A stretch of 33,653 nucleotides of DNA, from the NCBI GenBank assembly GCA_018648605.1, contig JABGQU010000017.1:1-33653 (forward strand), in the 5' to 3' direction. The stretch is from Anaerolineae bacterium (GTDB taxonomy: Bacteria; Chloroflexota; Anaerolineae; Anaerolineales; Villigracilaceae). Under the pieces are notes generated by a model. The model saw only the letters and a list, made by a program, of their open reading frames with translations, had not been told where the DNA came from and made no database searches. Both the position numbers and the translations under genes were made by a program. Within the stretch, counting starts at the first letter, position 1. Every line of letters begins with the position of its first letter. Shown one piece after another: positions 16,513-24,557 of this stretch.

Positions 16513-17345
16513 TGAACTTAGAAGATATCAAAAAACTTTATGATTTCACCGGTAAGACAGTTGTAATTACTGGTGGTACTGGTGTTTTGGGTGGTGAAAT
16601 AGCTTGCGCCCTAGTGGGCTGCGGAGCCAATGTAGTCGTCTTGGATCGGAACACAGATATCCCGGAAATATATCGTCAACCTATGGATGCCGGCCCAGGC
16701 AAATATCTGGTGGTCTATGCCGATGTGTTGGATAGGCAGACTCTGGAAGATGCTCTGGGAAAAATAGAGAGCGATTTCAGCTCTGTTGATATGCTGATCA
16801 ACGCTGCCGGTGGAAATCATCCAAAAGCGACGACTAACCCGGATCTCTCTTTTTTCGACTTGCCACCAGACGCCGTGCAATGGGTATTTAATCTGAACTT
16901 TATCGGCACCTTACTCCCAAGCCAGGTCTTTGGTAAAACCATGATCAAGCAAGGGAGTGGTGTTATTTTGAACCTTTCATCGATGAGTGCTTATCAACCC
17001 TTGACGCGGATAGCAGCTTATTCAGCTGCCAAAGCGGCGGTCAGTAATCTCACGCAGTGGCTGGCTGTCCATATGGCACAGGAATACTCCCCAGATATTC
17101 GCGTAAATGCGATCGCGCCAGGTTTCTTCCTAACTGAGCAAAACCGTTTTCTCTTAACTGATAAAGACAGTGGAGATTTGACACCGCGTGGGCAGTCTAT
17201 CATTGACCAAACGCCACAGGGACGCTTTGGCGATCCTGAAGACCTGCTTGGTGCAACATTATGGCTACTTTCGCCTGCATCCAAATTTGTGACTGGGATC
17301 GTTCTACCAATTGATGGCGGGTTCTCTGCCTTTAGTGGTGTTTAG
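16512..17345 (+). CDS. SDR oxidoreductase, probable fructuronate reductase (UxuB/YjmF type)
   Basis: 277-aa classical short-chain dehydrogenase. The Rossmann motif is TGGTGVLGG (about residues 20-28), beta-2 ends in VVLDRN (an Asp, favouring NAD), NAAGGN is the NNAG-like motif, the catalytic Ser lies in NLSSMSAY, and Tyr-x-x-x-Lys is YSAAK (about 175-179). Bacillus YjmF-type mannonate oxidoreductases belong to this SDR class and resemble it at the N-terminus. Directly after uxaC and translationally coupled to it, it most plausibly reduces D-fructuronate to D-mannonate. Fold certain, substrate inferred; a gluconate 5-dehydrogenase-like activity is the main alternative. Confidence 0.82.
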   Translation: MNLEDIKKLYDFTGKTVVITGGTGVLGGEIACALVGCGANVVVLDRNTDIPEIYRQPMDAGPGKYLVVYADVLDRQTLEDALGKIESDFSSVDMLINAAGGNHPKATTNPDLSFFDLPPDAVQWVFNLNFIGTLLPSQVFGKTMIKQGSGVILNLSSMSAYQPLTRIAAYSAAKAAVSNLTQWLAVHMAQEYSPDIRVNAIAPGFFLTEQNRFLLTDKDSGDLTPRGQSIIDQTPQGRFGDPEDLLGATLWLLSPASKFVTGIVLPIDGGFSAFSGV

Positions 17346-17346
17346 T

Positions 17347-18609
17347 ATGTTGGATGCCAAGATCATTTCTCAACCCGGCACGTTGCTTGGCAATGATGAA
17401 ATCACAACAACGCTACAAAAGGGGCTTGGTGGAAAGTTTAAAAATCAGCGTGTGCTGGTTTTAATCCCCGACCATACTCGTTCACTGCCTTTGCCCTTCT
17501 TATTCTGTGCGTTGGTAGATGTCTTGCGTAATACTAAACAACTTGATTTTATGGTCGCGCTGGGAACACATCCCCCTTTGAGTGAAGATAGCCTGAACAA
17601 GCTGGTTGGTCTTACTCAAGATGAACGCACGTCTGAATTCAAGCATGTTGGTTTGCTGAACCATGCCTGGGATACGCCCTCCGCTTTGACTTCATTGGGT
17701 ATCATTGAGCAGGATGAGATCAAAGAAATCGCTGGAGAGCGTTGGCATTCTTCCCTCCCTAACGAAGTTGATATTCGCATCAACAAAGCGGTATTGGAAT
17801 ACGACCATATCCTTATTCTCGGCCCAACTTTTCCGCATGAGGTAGTTGGGTTCTCTGGCGGAGCGAAATATCTTTTCCCTGGGATTTCTGGGGCAGAAAT
17901 GATCAACGCAACACATTGGTTGGGGGCGTTGGCTGGAGTGGTTGGAACGATTGGGGTGAAAGATACCCCCATCCGTGAGATGATCCATGCAGCAGCCAGT
18001 CGTTTACAAACCCCGTTGACTTTGGTCGCATTAACGGTAGAAGGTAAGGGGCTCGGTGGGCTATTTATCGGCAACCATGTTGAGGTTTGGGGCGAAGCGG
18101 CGGAGCTATCTGCAGAGCGACATATCCAATGGACTGAGAAGCCTTTCCAACGTGTGCTATCGTGTGCACCATCCATGTATGATGAGTTGTGGACAGGTGC
18201 GAAGGCAATGTATAAACTTGAGCCAGCGGTCGCGTTAGATGGTGAAGTGGTCATTTATGCACCCCATTTGGATGTCGTCAGCCACGTGCATGGAAAATAT
18301 ATTTATGAAGTTGGTTATCATATCCTGCCTTATTTTTTAAATGATTGGGATCGATTTAATCATATTCCGTTGGGTGTATTGGCACACTCTACGCATTTGC
18401 GTGGCTCAGGTGTGATGGAAAATGGCATTGAGAAAGCAAATGTGCGTGTAACGTTGGCGAGCAAACTCCCAAAAGAAGATTGCGAAAGGCTTAACCTAGG
18501 TTATATGAATCCTGAAAAAATCAAGATCGAAGAATGGGAAAATCGCGAAGATGAGGGAGTTTTATATGTTCCCAAAGCTGGTGAGATTTTGTACAGGCTC
18601 AAAAGCTGA
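17347..18609 (+). CDS. LarA-family nickel-pincer racemase/epimerase, candidate mannonate/gluconate 2-epimerase
   Basis: 420-aa member of the LarA (DUF2088) superfamily, whose characterised members use the nickel-pincer nucleotide to racemise or epimerise alpha-hydroxyacids. The key positions are visible: DHTR (Asp42-Arg45), His75 in GTHPPLS, His164 in FPHEVVGFSGG, Lys174 (the cofactor-attaching Lys, Lys184 of L. plantarum LarA) and His190 in NATHW (His200 of LarA). The start at 17347 is one base after the SDR stop; an ATG at 17311 lies inside the SDR gene. D-gluconate 2-epimerases are known in this superfamily, and D-mannonate and D-gluconate are C2 epimers, so a role after the SDR fits. LarB, LarC and LarE, which make the cofactor, are not in the window. 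Confidence 0.88.
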   Translation: MLDAKIISQPGTLLGNDEITTTLQKGLGGKFKNQRVLVLIPDHTRSLPLPFLFCALVDVLRNTKQLDFMVALGTHPPLSEDSLNKLVGLTQDERTSEFKHVGLLNHAWDTPSALTSLGIIEQDEIKEIAGERWHSSLPNEVDIRINKAVLEYDHILILGPTFPHEVVGFSGGAKYLFPGISGAEMINATHWLGALAGVVGTIGVKDTPIREMIHAAASRLQTPLTLVALTVEGKGLGGLFIGNHVEVWGEAAELSAERHIQWTEKPFQRVLSCAPSMYDELWTGAKAMYKLEPAVALDGEVVIYAPHLDVVSHVHGKYIYEVGYHILPYFLNDWDRFNHIPLGVLAHSTHLRGSGVMENGIEKANVRVTLASKLPKEDCERLNLGYMNPEKIKIEEWENREDEGVLYVPKAGEILYRLKS

Positions 18610-18611
18610 CC

Positions 18612-19106
18612 ATGTTTGAAGATGTTTTCCGTACCCACTATGATCGTTATCCCGAAATGCAAACTCAGGATCTATACAAGCTGACCCATCAGGCGGCGCT
18701 TGGAAGCGAACATGGCGTGCCAAATCCTGAGTATGTTCGAAAGCGACTGGTGCAAGAATTAGCTGAAATGGGAAAAGATTTTGATGAACCTGTCTTTGAG
18801 CCTATTTCTCCAGATGGGAAAATAGTGCGCGTTCATTTACGCCCCTTTATCGCTCAGGGTGGAAATCCGGAAAATTTGCTTTCGGCCTTCATTCGCACAG
18901 CAGGAGAGTTTAGTGGAGAAAAGGAAACTCTGGAAAAATACTGGGATATTGTCTCTAAGCTAACTGTTTTTCCACAAGAAAAATTGGAGCATTTTATTCT
19001 CCCCCTGCGAGCTAAGAAATATCCTGCGGTGCATCACTCAGAACGGTATAACACACTCTATAAACCTGCTTATCGAGTGATCCTAAAAGAGTTCTTGGAT
19101 GTCTGA
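18612..19106 (+). CDS. Uncharacterised 164-aa protein
   Basis: Soluble protein without signal peptide or membrane helix, two bases after the LarA-family stop; its last codons overlap the start of the transporter. It has several motif-like blocks: QTQDLYKLTHQAALGSEHG (about 18-36), DGKIVRVHLRPFIAQGG (about 73-89) and PAVHHSERY (about 138-146). Conserved-looking His, Glu and Arg could suggest an enzyme or ligand-binding protein. I do not recognise a named domain. Its tight position inside the operon indicates a part in glucuronide or uronate use, perhaps with the LarA homologue, but no function can be assigned. Confidence 0.75.
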   Translation: MFEDVFRTHYDRYPEMQTQDLYKLTHQAALGSEHGVPNPEYVRKRLVQELAEMGKDFDEPVFEPISPDGKIVRVHLRPFIAQGGNPENLLSAFIRTAGEFSGEKETLEKYWDIVSKLTVFPQEKLEHFILPLRAKKYPAVHHSERYNTLYKPAYRVILKEFLDV

Positions 19107-20025
19107 AAAACTCACTCAAATAAAAACTTTCCTTAATACTCGTGGCAAAGGTTTATTACTCTTGATAGCGATGATAATCGGTGCAATTGTGCCGCAAGCG
19201 CATCGCTACTCCTTCTTGATTCAATATCTCTTAATGGTGATGCTTTTCTTTGCCTTCATGGATATTGATTTGAAGCCACGTCTGTCTCAAAAAGGCGTTT
19301 TTTGGATTTTGCTTGCAAACGTGACCATTGCTTTTGCAGTCTATTCACTTCTTGCTCGTTTTGATCTGCAACTCGCACTGGCGGCTTTCCTGACAGCGAT
19401 TGCACCTACTGCCATCTCAGCAGCCGTCATTGTCAGTTTTGTCAAAGGCGATATGGAATATATCCTCGCCTCGATTCTTCTCACAAATATCGTCATTGCA
19501 CTTATCATCCCGGCCGCCTTGCCATCTCTCACTGGCACAGCGACGCAAATCTCACCTGTTGAAGTTTTGCAGTCCACTGCACTAGTCATGTTTGTGCCCC
19601 TGTTTCTAGCTCAGCTGGTTAAAAAACTCCCGTCAGACAGCCAAAAAACCTTGCGACAAGGTAAATCTCTTTCTTTACCGCTTTGGTTACTGACGCTCTT
19701 TATTGTCAGCGCAAAGGCATCCGATTTTCTTCGTAATGAAAATGCTGCATCTTTGTCTACCATTGGCGCTATCGCTCTGGTTTCTCTGATCATTTGTATG
19801 ATTAACTTTGGGGTAGGCGTCCTACTTGGTGGGCGCACTCATTGGCGTGAATCGGGCCAAGCACTTGGGCAGAAAAATCTCACCTTTGTAATTTGGGTTG
19901 CGATAACCTTTGTCAACCCCCTCGTGGCGATGGGACCCATCTTTTATATTATCTACCACCATATCTACAACTCGTGGCTGATCTATCAATTTGAAAAAAC
20001 GAACACATTAATTGTGGAGGCGTAA
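19099..20025 (+). CDS. Bile acid:sodium symporter (BASS/SBF)-like transporter
   Basis: 308-aa membrane protein with about 9-10 helices. The arrangement resembles the BASS/SBF family: MLFFAFMDIDLKP after the second helix, a helix-break motif IAPTAISAAVIVSFVKGDMEY near residue 95 (compare the CPGGTASN-VVTYLAKGD region of bile-acid symporters) and a second motif with QKNLTF near residue 257. Such carriers take up bile acids, pantoate, pyruvate or other organic anions with sodium. Its start overlaps the stop of the preceding gene (GATGTCTGA). In this operon it could move an aglycone, a conjugate or a sugar acid, in or out. Family call is moderately sure and substrate unknown. Confidence 0.7.
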   Translation: MSEKLTQIKTFLNTRGKGLLLLIAMIIGAIVPQAHRYSFLIQYLLMVMLFFAFMDIDLKPRLSQKGVFWILLANVTIAFAVYSLLARFDLQLALAAFLTAIAPTAISAAVIVSFVKGDMEYILASILLTNIVIALIIPAALPSLTGTATQISPVEVLQSTALVMFVPLFLAQLVKKLPSDSQKTLRQGKSLSLPLWLLTLFIVSAKASDFLRNENAASLSTIGAIALVSLIICMINFGVGVLLGGRTHWRESGQALGQKNLTFVIWVAITFVNPLVAMGPIFYIIYHHIYNSWLIYQFEKTNTLIVEA

Positions 20026-21432
20026 ATGAAAGCAAATTTTGGATTTATGGGATTAGGCGTCATGGGACACATGCTCGCCCTTAATGTTGAACGCAACGGA
20101 TTTCACGTTGCCGGATACGACCTTGACGAGAAAAAGGTTGCCGCCTTTGAGCAGAAGTACCCCGAAAAGAACTTGCTTGCCTGCTCCACCCTCGAAGAGT
20201 TTCTTGCTGCACTCGAACGTCCGCGTCGTATTATGCTAATGGTTCCCTCTGGCGTAACAGACGCCGCCATTAACAGCATAAAAGATTTACTCGAGCCCGG
20301 TGATCTACTCATCGACGGTGGGAACACCTTCTTTCAAGATACAGAAAGACGCTCAAAAGAACTCGAAGACAAAGGCATTGTCTATATCGGTACAGGTGTC
20401 AGTGGTGGCGAACAAGGCGCATTATGGGGACCATCGATCATGCCTGGTGGACAGGACGAAGCTTGGGCGCTCGTAAAGCCCATTTTCGAAGCGATCAGTG
20501 CCAAGGTCGAGGGCGAACCCTGTGTCACCTATATCGGTCCACGTGGTGCTGGGCACTACGTCAAGATGGTGCATAACGGTATCGAATATGGTGATATGCA
20601 GCTTATCGCCGAAGCCTACGATATTTTGCATCGAGGGCTTGGTTTGAGCAATGCCGAATTGCATGAAATCTTCGCAGAATGGAATCGTGGCGAATTGGAA
20701 TCGTATTTAATCGAGATCACGGCTGATATTTTTGCCAAGCATGATCCTGAAAGTGGCCAAGCTGTGGTCGACTTGATCCTGGACGAAGCTGCTCAAAAAG
20801 GTACGGGCAAGTGGACATCGCAAAACGCTCTCGATCTGGGCGCACCAACCCCCACGATTAATGCCGCTGTCGAAAGTCGCATTGTCTCTGCCTACAAAGA
20901 AGAACGTGTAGATGCAGCGAAAGTGCTAAATGGCCCTGGCCCCAAAATATCCCTTGATAAAAAAGAAGTTATTAATTGGGTTCGAGATGCTTTATACACC
21001 GCAAAGATCTGTTCTTATGCACAAGGCTTTGCCCTCATGCGATTGGCGAGCGATGAATATAACTATGATCTGGATTATGACGAGATCGCACGCATCTGGC
21101 GTGGTGGCTGTATTATTCGCGCCCGCTTCCTGAACGATATTCGAGAAGCCTTCAAGCGCAACGCAGATTTACCCAACCTCATGGTTGATGCCGAGTTTGC
21201 AAAGGAATTAAACGCTCGTCAGTCAGCATTGCGTAAAGTTGTAGCGCTGGCAGCTGAAAAGGGTATCCCTGCTCTGGCCTTTAGCGCATCCCTCGCATAT
21301 TACGATGCCTATCGCAGTGCGCGTTTGCCTGCCAATCTGACCCAAGCTCAACGCGATTATTTTGGCGCACATACTTATAGACGTGTGGATAAAGAAGGAA
21401 GTTTCCACACGGAGTGGATTGATGAAAATTAA
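20026..21432 (+). CDS. gnd: 6-phosphogluconate dehydrogenase, decarboxylating, probably NAD-linked
   Basis: 468-aa long-form 6PGDH, normal length. It oxidises and decarboxylates 6-phosphogluconate to ribulose-5-phosphate. Visible motifs: GLGVMGHM dinucleotide loop (about residues 9-16), [19 protein letters not shown] (about 127-145), the catalytic [17 protein letters not shown] with Lys and Glu (about 180-196), and the C-terminal [13 protein letters not shown] and FHTEW. NADP-specific enzymes have an Asn-Arg-Thr after beta-2; here the segment reads GYDLDEKK with an Asp, which points to NAD. A GGAGG lies 6 bases before ATG 20026. Its presence in a glucuronate operon in place of an Entner-Doudoroff set argues that gluconate is formed on the way. 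Confidence 0.93.
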   Translation: MKANFGFMGLGVMGHMLALNVERNGFHVAGYDLDEKKVAAFEQKYPEKNLLACSTLEEFLAALERPRRIMLMVPSGVTDAAINSIKDLLEPGDLLIDGGNTFFQDTERRSKELEDKGIVYIGTGVSGGEQGALWGPSIMPGGQDEAWALVKPIFEAISAKVEGEPCVTYIGPRGAGHYVKMVHNGIEYGDMQLIAEAYDILHRGLGLSNAELHEIFAEWNRGELESYLIEITADIFAKHDPESGQAVVDLILDEAAQKGTGKWTSQNALDLGAPTPTINAAVESRIVSAYKEERVDAAKVLNGPGPKISLDKKEVINWVRDALYTAKICSYAQGFALMRLASDEYNYDLDYDEIARIWRGGCIIRARFLNDIREAFKRNADLPNLMVDAEFAKELNARQSALRKVVALAAEKGIPALAFSASLAYYDAYRSARLPANLTQAQRDYFGAHTYRRVDKEGSFHTEWIDEN

Positions 21433-21440
21433 GGAGCATG

Positions 21441-22523
21441 ATGAAAAACGGACTTAATATACGGAAAGATGCCGCACTTGATTTGGTCTCGCTCGGCGCA
21501 CTGATACATCGTCTCGATCCGGGACAAATACCCTTCCGCAAAGCAACAGAGTGCAAGATCTATGTCAGTGGTGGGGAATTCAACACGGCTGCCAATCTCG
21601 CAGATTGTTTTCGCCTGAAAACAGGTATCGCAACAGCCATGGTCGATTATCCCGTTGGCGCATTAGTTTCTGAACGAGTGCGGGCTATGGGCGTTAAACC
21701 TTTCTATAAGCATTTTGAGCACAACGGAGTTAATGGCCCGAATATGGCAACCGTTTATAGTGACCAAGGCTATGGTGTACGTGCACCGGTTGTTTTTTAT
21801 AATCGCTCACATGAGGCTGGGGCCATGCTCAAGCCCGGTGATTTTGATTGGGATGAGATCTTTGCCGACGGTGTTCGCTGGTTCCATAGTGGTGGGATCT
21901 TTGCTGCCTTATCAGAAACAACAGGCGAAACGATCATTGAAGGAATGAAAGCAGCGAAAGCCGCTGGTGCAGTTACGTCTTTTGACTTGAACTATCGTGG
22001 AAAATTGTGGAATATCTGGGGTGGTTTGGAGAAAGCGCAAAGCGTAATGCGCCGCATCGTAGAGCATGTGGATGTGCTTGTAGGAAATGAGGAAGACCTT
22101 CAACTTGGATTGGGTATTCCTGGCCCTGAAGTGGAGAAAAAGTCTAAGCTGGATCCGAGTGCATTTGTTGAAATGATCGACAAAGTGACCGACAAACATC
22201 CTAATGTCAAGATCGTGGCGACGACCTTACGCGAAGTACACGCAACTAATCACCATAGCTGGAGTGCCGTTGCCTGGATCGATGGAAAGACTTATCAGGC
22301 TCCCACAGCAGAACTGCACATCCTTGACCGCGTTGGTGGCGGTGATGGGTTTGCTTCTGGCTTTATCTATGCGTTACTTTCAGGAGAAGAAGCTCAAGAT
22401 GCTGTTAATCTTGGTTGGGCGCATGGCTCATTAATGACTACTTTTCCCGGTGATACAACCATGGCAACCGTGGAGCAGGTACGTGCCTTTGCAGAGGGTG
22501 GATCGGCAAGGATACAGCGATAA
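21441..22523 (+). CDS. PfkB-family sugar-acid kinase (KDG kinase-like)
   Basis: 360-aa ribokinase/PfkB-family kinase. AAGGAG (21431-21436) favours the second of two tandem ATGs (21441 rather than 21438). The substrate-side GGEFNTAANLA is near residue 45, and DRVGGGDGFASG near 293 is the ATP/catalytic motif with the base Asp in GGGD. SFDLNYRGKLW and VGNEEDL resemble clostridial 2-keto-3-deoxygluconate kinases. In this operon it could phosphorylate KDG (if a mannonate dehydratase lies elsewhere) or gluconate itself, directly feeding the adjacent 6PGDH. It is the last gene of the operon. Kinase family sure; substrate open between KDG and gluconate. Confidence 0.85.
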   Translation: MKNGLNIRKDAALDLVSLGALIHRLDPGQIPFRKATECKIYVSGGEFNTAANLADCFRLKTGIATAMVDYPVGALVSERVRAMGVKPFYKHFEHNGVNGPNMATVYSDQGYGVRAPVVFYNRSHEAGAMLKPGDFDWDEIFADGVRWFHSGGIFAALSETTGETIIEGMKAAKAAGAVTSFDLNYRGKLWNIWGGLEKAQSVMRRIVEHVDVLVGNEEDLQLGLGIPGPEVEKKSKLDPSAFVEMIDKVTDKHPNVKIVATTLREVHATNHHSWSAVAWIDGKTYQAPTAELHILDRVGGGDGFASGFIYALLSGEEAQDAVNLGWAHGSLMTTFPGDTTMATVEQVRAFAEGGSARIQR

Positions 22524-22552
22524 GCGCATGTCTGTTTTTGAAAGAGGGGAAT

Positions 22553-22558
22553 TATAAT
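22553..22558 (+). promoter_or_regulatory. -10 box of the structured RNA candidate
   Basis: A perfect TATAAT 30 bases after the kinase stop. No good -35 box lies 16-18 bases upstream; TTGAAA at 22538-22543 is too close. Expected transcript start about 22565. Confidence 0.45.
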
Positions 22559-22564
22559 AGCAGA

Positions 22565-22823
22565 AAAACATACTTTTGTATGTGCCCTCCCGATTGTCTG
22601 CGCGATCTTATCGCCGCATCTTGAAATTAGCACGTACGTTTGCCGATTTGACGGGGGAGGGGAATATCTAATCCATGCATCTAGCGGAGGTGTTACAACA
22701 TCGCCCGGAGGAGATGATCTAAAAAGCGTAAAGAGTAACTCAGGTCATCGGATTATCCCCTGGAGATTCTAGACGAGAATTCGCCCCTACTACTTAAAAA
22801 GCACCTAAGAAGGGTGCTTTTTT
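22565..22823 (+). ncRNA. Candidate structured non-coding RNA of unknown family
   Basis: About 260 bases with no supportable ORF, behind a TATAAT and ending in an intrinsic terminator. Visible pairings: ACATAC-TTTT-GTATGT (22568-22583); CCCTCCC (22585-22591) with GGGAGGG (22655-22661) enclosing GCGAT-CTT-ATCGC (22602-22614); GGGGA (22659-22663) and TAATCC (22669-22674) with GGATTATCCCC (22750-22760), next to GATGATCT (22713-22720) with AGGTCATC (22742-22749, one G-U); ATTCT-AGACG-AGAAT (22766-22780). The second and third pairings share 22659-22661, so they may be alternatives. I see no hallmark of 6S, SRP, RNase P, tmRNA or a known riboswitch. Confidence 0.5.
22796..22823 (+). terminator. Intrinsic terminator of the structured RNA
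   Basis: AAAAAGCACC (22796-22805), seven-base loop, GGTGC (22813-22817) and six T to 22823; the A run can pair with the T run. It could act in both directions. Confidence 0.8.
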
Positions 22824-22897
22824 CGTTAAAAAACATTTAAAAACGAAATCTGGAGCAGTTTTATAAAAAACCATATCTTTGTTTATGTTGCCTTACT

Positions 22898-22952
22898 TTA
22901 GAGCGCATGGTTCACATCCGTAAGGCCGGGGGTTCGAGTCCCTCCGTGCCCA
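22898..22952 (+). pseudogene. 3' fragment of a tRNA-Val gene (possible attachment-site copy)
   Basis: Ungapped alignment with tRNA-Val 10407-10463 gives 49 identities in 57 bases (22898-22954). It covers the end of the D arm, the anticodon loop TTCACAT, the variable loop, the T arm (GGGGG/CCCTC, still pairable) and the 3' acceptor strand with discriminator A. The 5' acceptor strand and most of the D arm are missing, and the upstream AT-rich sequence has none, so no cloverleaf can form. The orientation is the same as in the intact gene 12.5 kb upstream. Confidence 0.85.
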
Positions 22953-22956
22953 TAAG

Positions 22957-22986
22957 AAAACACCATCATTGTGATGGTGTTTTTTT
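22957..22986. terminator. Strong intrinsic terminator after the tRNA fragment and phoU
   Basis: CACCATCA (22961-22968), TTG loop, TGATGGTG (22972-22979), then seven T; preceded by four A, so it can serve both the plus-strand tRNA fragment and the convergent pst-phoU operon, whose last gene ends at 22997. Confidence 0.85.
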
Positions 22987-22996
22987 GATTCTCTGA

Positions 22997-23656
22997 TCAG
23001 TTAGAAGTATCTGTTTGATCTAATTCTCCGGTGGCGATAAAAACTGTTCGTTCGCAGATATTGGTGACACGGTCACCAACCCGTTCGAGATTATGAGCTG
23101 CCCAAAGCAGCCAATTTGAGCGTTCGATGCCTGTGGGGTCAGCGATGACGTAGGTGATTAGCTCTTGATAAATTTGTGTATAAAGCGCATCAACCACATC
23201 ATCTTCTGTGGGGATACTTTTTGCCGCATTTAAATCTTCTTCGATGAAGGCTGTCAATGCCCGATGAAGCATATCAACAGTTTTTTCTGCCATCAGGGGT
23301 AAATCGACTAAAGGCTTGAGCAATTTTTGTTCACCCATAATGATATTGATCTTCGCAATACCTTTGGCGTAATCGCCCATCCGCTCGAGTTCCCCGGCGA
23401 TGTCCAAAATGGAAGCAAGCAGACGCAGGTCGTGTGCCATCGGCTGCTGGGTAGCAATGGCGACCATCACGGCATTTTCCACTTCAAAACGCTTGGCATT
23501 AATCAAATCGTCATTATCGTAAATTTCCTGCGAGCGGGGAATGTCGCGATGTTTGAGCGCATCCACCGAATCGAGGAGTGCCTGTTCTGCCATGCTGCCC
23601 AATGTAAGGATATTGTCTTTCAGTTGTTGAATTTCGTATTCAAATGTTTTTCGCAT
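22997..23656 (-). CDS. phoU: Phosphate signalling protein PhoU
   Basis: 219-aa all-helical protein with two PhoU repeats, each a three-helix bundle with acidic metal-binding positions (ELERMGDYAKGIAK near residues 90-103 and NLERVGDRVTNICE near 188-201 are the paired signatures). PhoU links the Pst transporter to the PhoR sensor kinase and limits phosphate uptake. It is the last gene of the pstSCAB-phoU operon, 46 bases after pstB, and ends at a strong terminator. It acts at the inner face of the membrane. Nothing unusual. Confidence 0.95.
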   Translation of the reverse strand: MRKTFEYEIQQLKDNILTLGSMAEQALLDSVDALKHRDIPRSQEIYDNDDLINAKRFEVENAVMVAIATQQPMAHDLRLLASILDIAGELERMGDYAKGIAKINIIMGEQKLLKPLVDLPLMAEKTVDMLHRALTAFIEEDLNAAKSIPTEDDVVDALYTQIYQELITYVIADPTGIERSNWLLWAAHNLERVGDRVTNICERTVFIATGELDQTDTSN

Positions 23657-23702
23657 GATGGTCCTCAGTTAGATAAAGTTGAGACATGAAACGGATAATA
23701 GT

Positions 23703-24485
23703 TTAACCAAAACGCCCGGTAATATAATCTTCAGTGGTCTTTTTCTTGGGATTGGTGAAAATTTCAGCCGTAACACCATATTCTTCCAAAACGCCCGCAT
23801 AATCTTCGCCGAGATTAAAGAAAGCCGTGAAATTAGAAACGCGGGCTGCCTGCTGCATATTGTGGGTGACGACGATAATGGTGAAGTCTTTGGCGAGTTC
23901 CTGCATCAGGTCTTCGATCTTTAGCGTCGCAATCGGGTCGAGCGCGGAAGCAGGCTCGTCCATCAGGATGATGTCGGGCTTGACGGCGATGGTGCGCGCA
24001 ATGCAAAGGCGCTGCTGCTGACCACCCGAAAGGGAGAGTCCGCTTTTATCGAGATTATCTTTGACTTCATTCCACAGGGCAGCGCCACGCAGGGATTCTT
24101 CGACAAGGTCGTCCATATTGCCTGTGTAGCCGTTAATCTGCGCACCCCAAGCAACATTATCATAAATGCTTTTCGGGAAAGGATTCGGCTTCTGGAAAAC
24201 CATCCCGATACGGCGGCGCACTTCAACGGGGTCTACATCTTCTTCGTAAATATTTTTGCCATGATAGAGCACAGAGCCGTTTGCGTGTGCGCTGGGGATC
24301 AGGTCGTTCATGCGGTTGAAAGCGCGTAGCACTGTACTTTTACCGCAACCGGAGGGGCCGATCATGGCGGTGATTTTCTGCTTTTCGATCTGGATATTGA
24401 CGTCACGCACAGCCAAAGTCTCGCCGTAATAGAGATTCAGGTCTTTGGCTTCGATAGCGTAGGAATTTATGTTATTTTCTGTCAT
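23703..24485 (-). CDS. pstB: Phosphate ABC transporter ATP-binding protein PstB
   Basis: 260-aa ATPase driving phosphate import. Walker [10 protein letters not shown], a PstB-type Q-loop ([20 protein letters not shown]), the ABC signature [13 protein letters not shown], Walker [14 protein letters not shown] and the switch His (VTHNM) are all present. The start is taken at 24485 (MTENNINSY), which has AAGAGG upstream; the reading frame continues upstream to 24542 but that part is the palindromic spacer and is not expected to be protein. It partners PstA and PstC at the membrane. Confidence 0.96.
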   Translation of the reverse strand: MTENNINSYAIEAKDLNLYYGETLAVRDVNIQIEKQKITAMIGPSGCGKSTVLRAFNRMNDLIPSAHANGSVLYHGKNIYEEDVDPVEVRRRIGMVFQKPNPFPKSIYDNVAWGAQINGYTGNMDDLVEESLRGAALWNEVKDNLDKSGLSLSGGQQQRLCIARTIAVKPDIILMDEPASALDPIATLKIEDLMQELAKDFTIIVVTHNMQQAARVSNFTAFFNLGEDYAGVLEEYGVTAEIFTNPKKKTTEDYITGRFG

Positions 24486-24502
24486 TATTATGCCTCTTGA
24501 TT

Positions 24503-24550
24503 CGTGATGAGTGACGAGTGAAACGTGAAAATCACTTCTCACGCATCACG
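24503..24550. repeat. Imperfect palindrome in the pstA-pstB spacer
   Basis: Arms 24503-24520 and 24533-24550 match as inverted repeats at 15 of 18 positions (CGTGATG/CATCACG at the ends). AACGTGAA (24522-24529) and TTCACGTT (24552-24559) form a second offset pair. The repeated words suggest a dispersed palindromic element; as RNA it may modulate the pstB/pstA ratio. Confidence 0.6.
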
Positions 24551-24557
24551 CTTCACG

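Noticed and set aside
17311-17346. Upstream ATG for the LarA homologue
   Set aside because: It lies inside the SDR gene; the ATG at 17347 gives a normal-length LarA protein directly after the SDR stop.
22898-22954. A functional tRNA or the tRNA-like end of tmRNA
   Set aside because: The 5' acceptor strand and most of the D arm are absent, and upstream sequence shows no tmRNA start motif or tag frame. It retains a Val anticodon loop, so a tRNA-Val fragment explains it better.
24486-24542. N-terminal extension of PstB to 24542
   Set aside because: The extension is translated palindromic spacer, lacks a ribosome site, and PstB proteins begin near MTENN, which has AAGAGG upstream.
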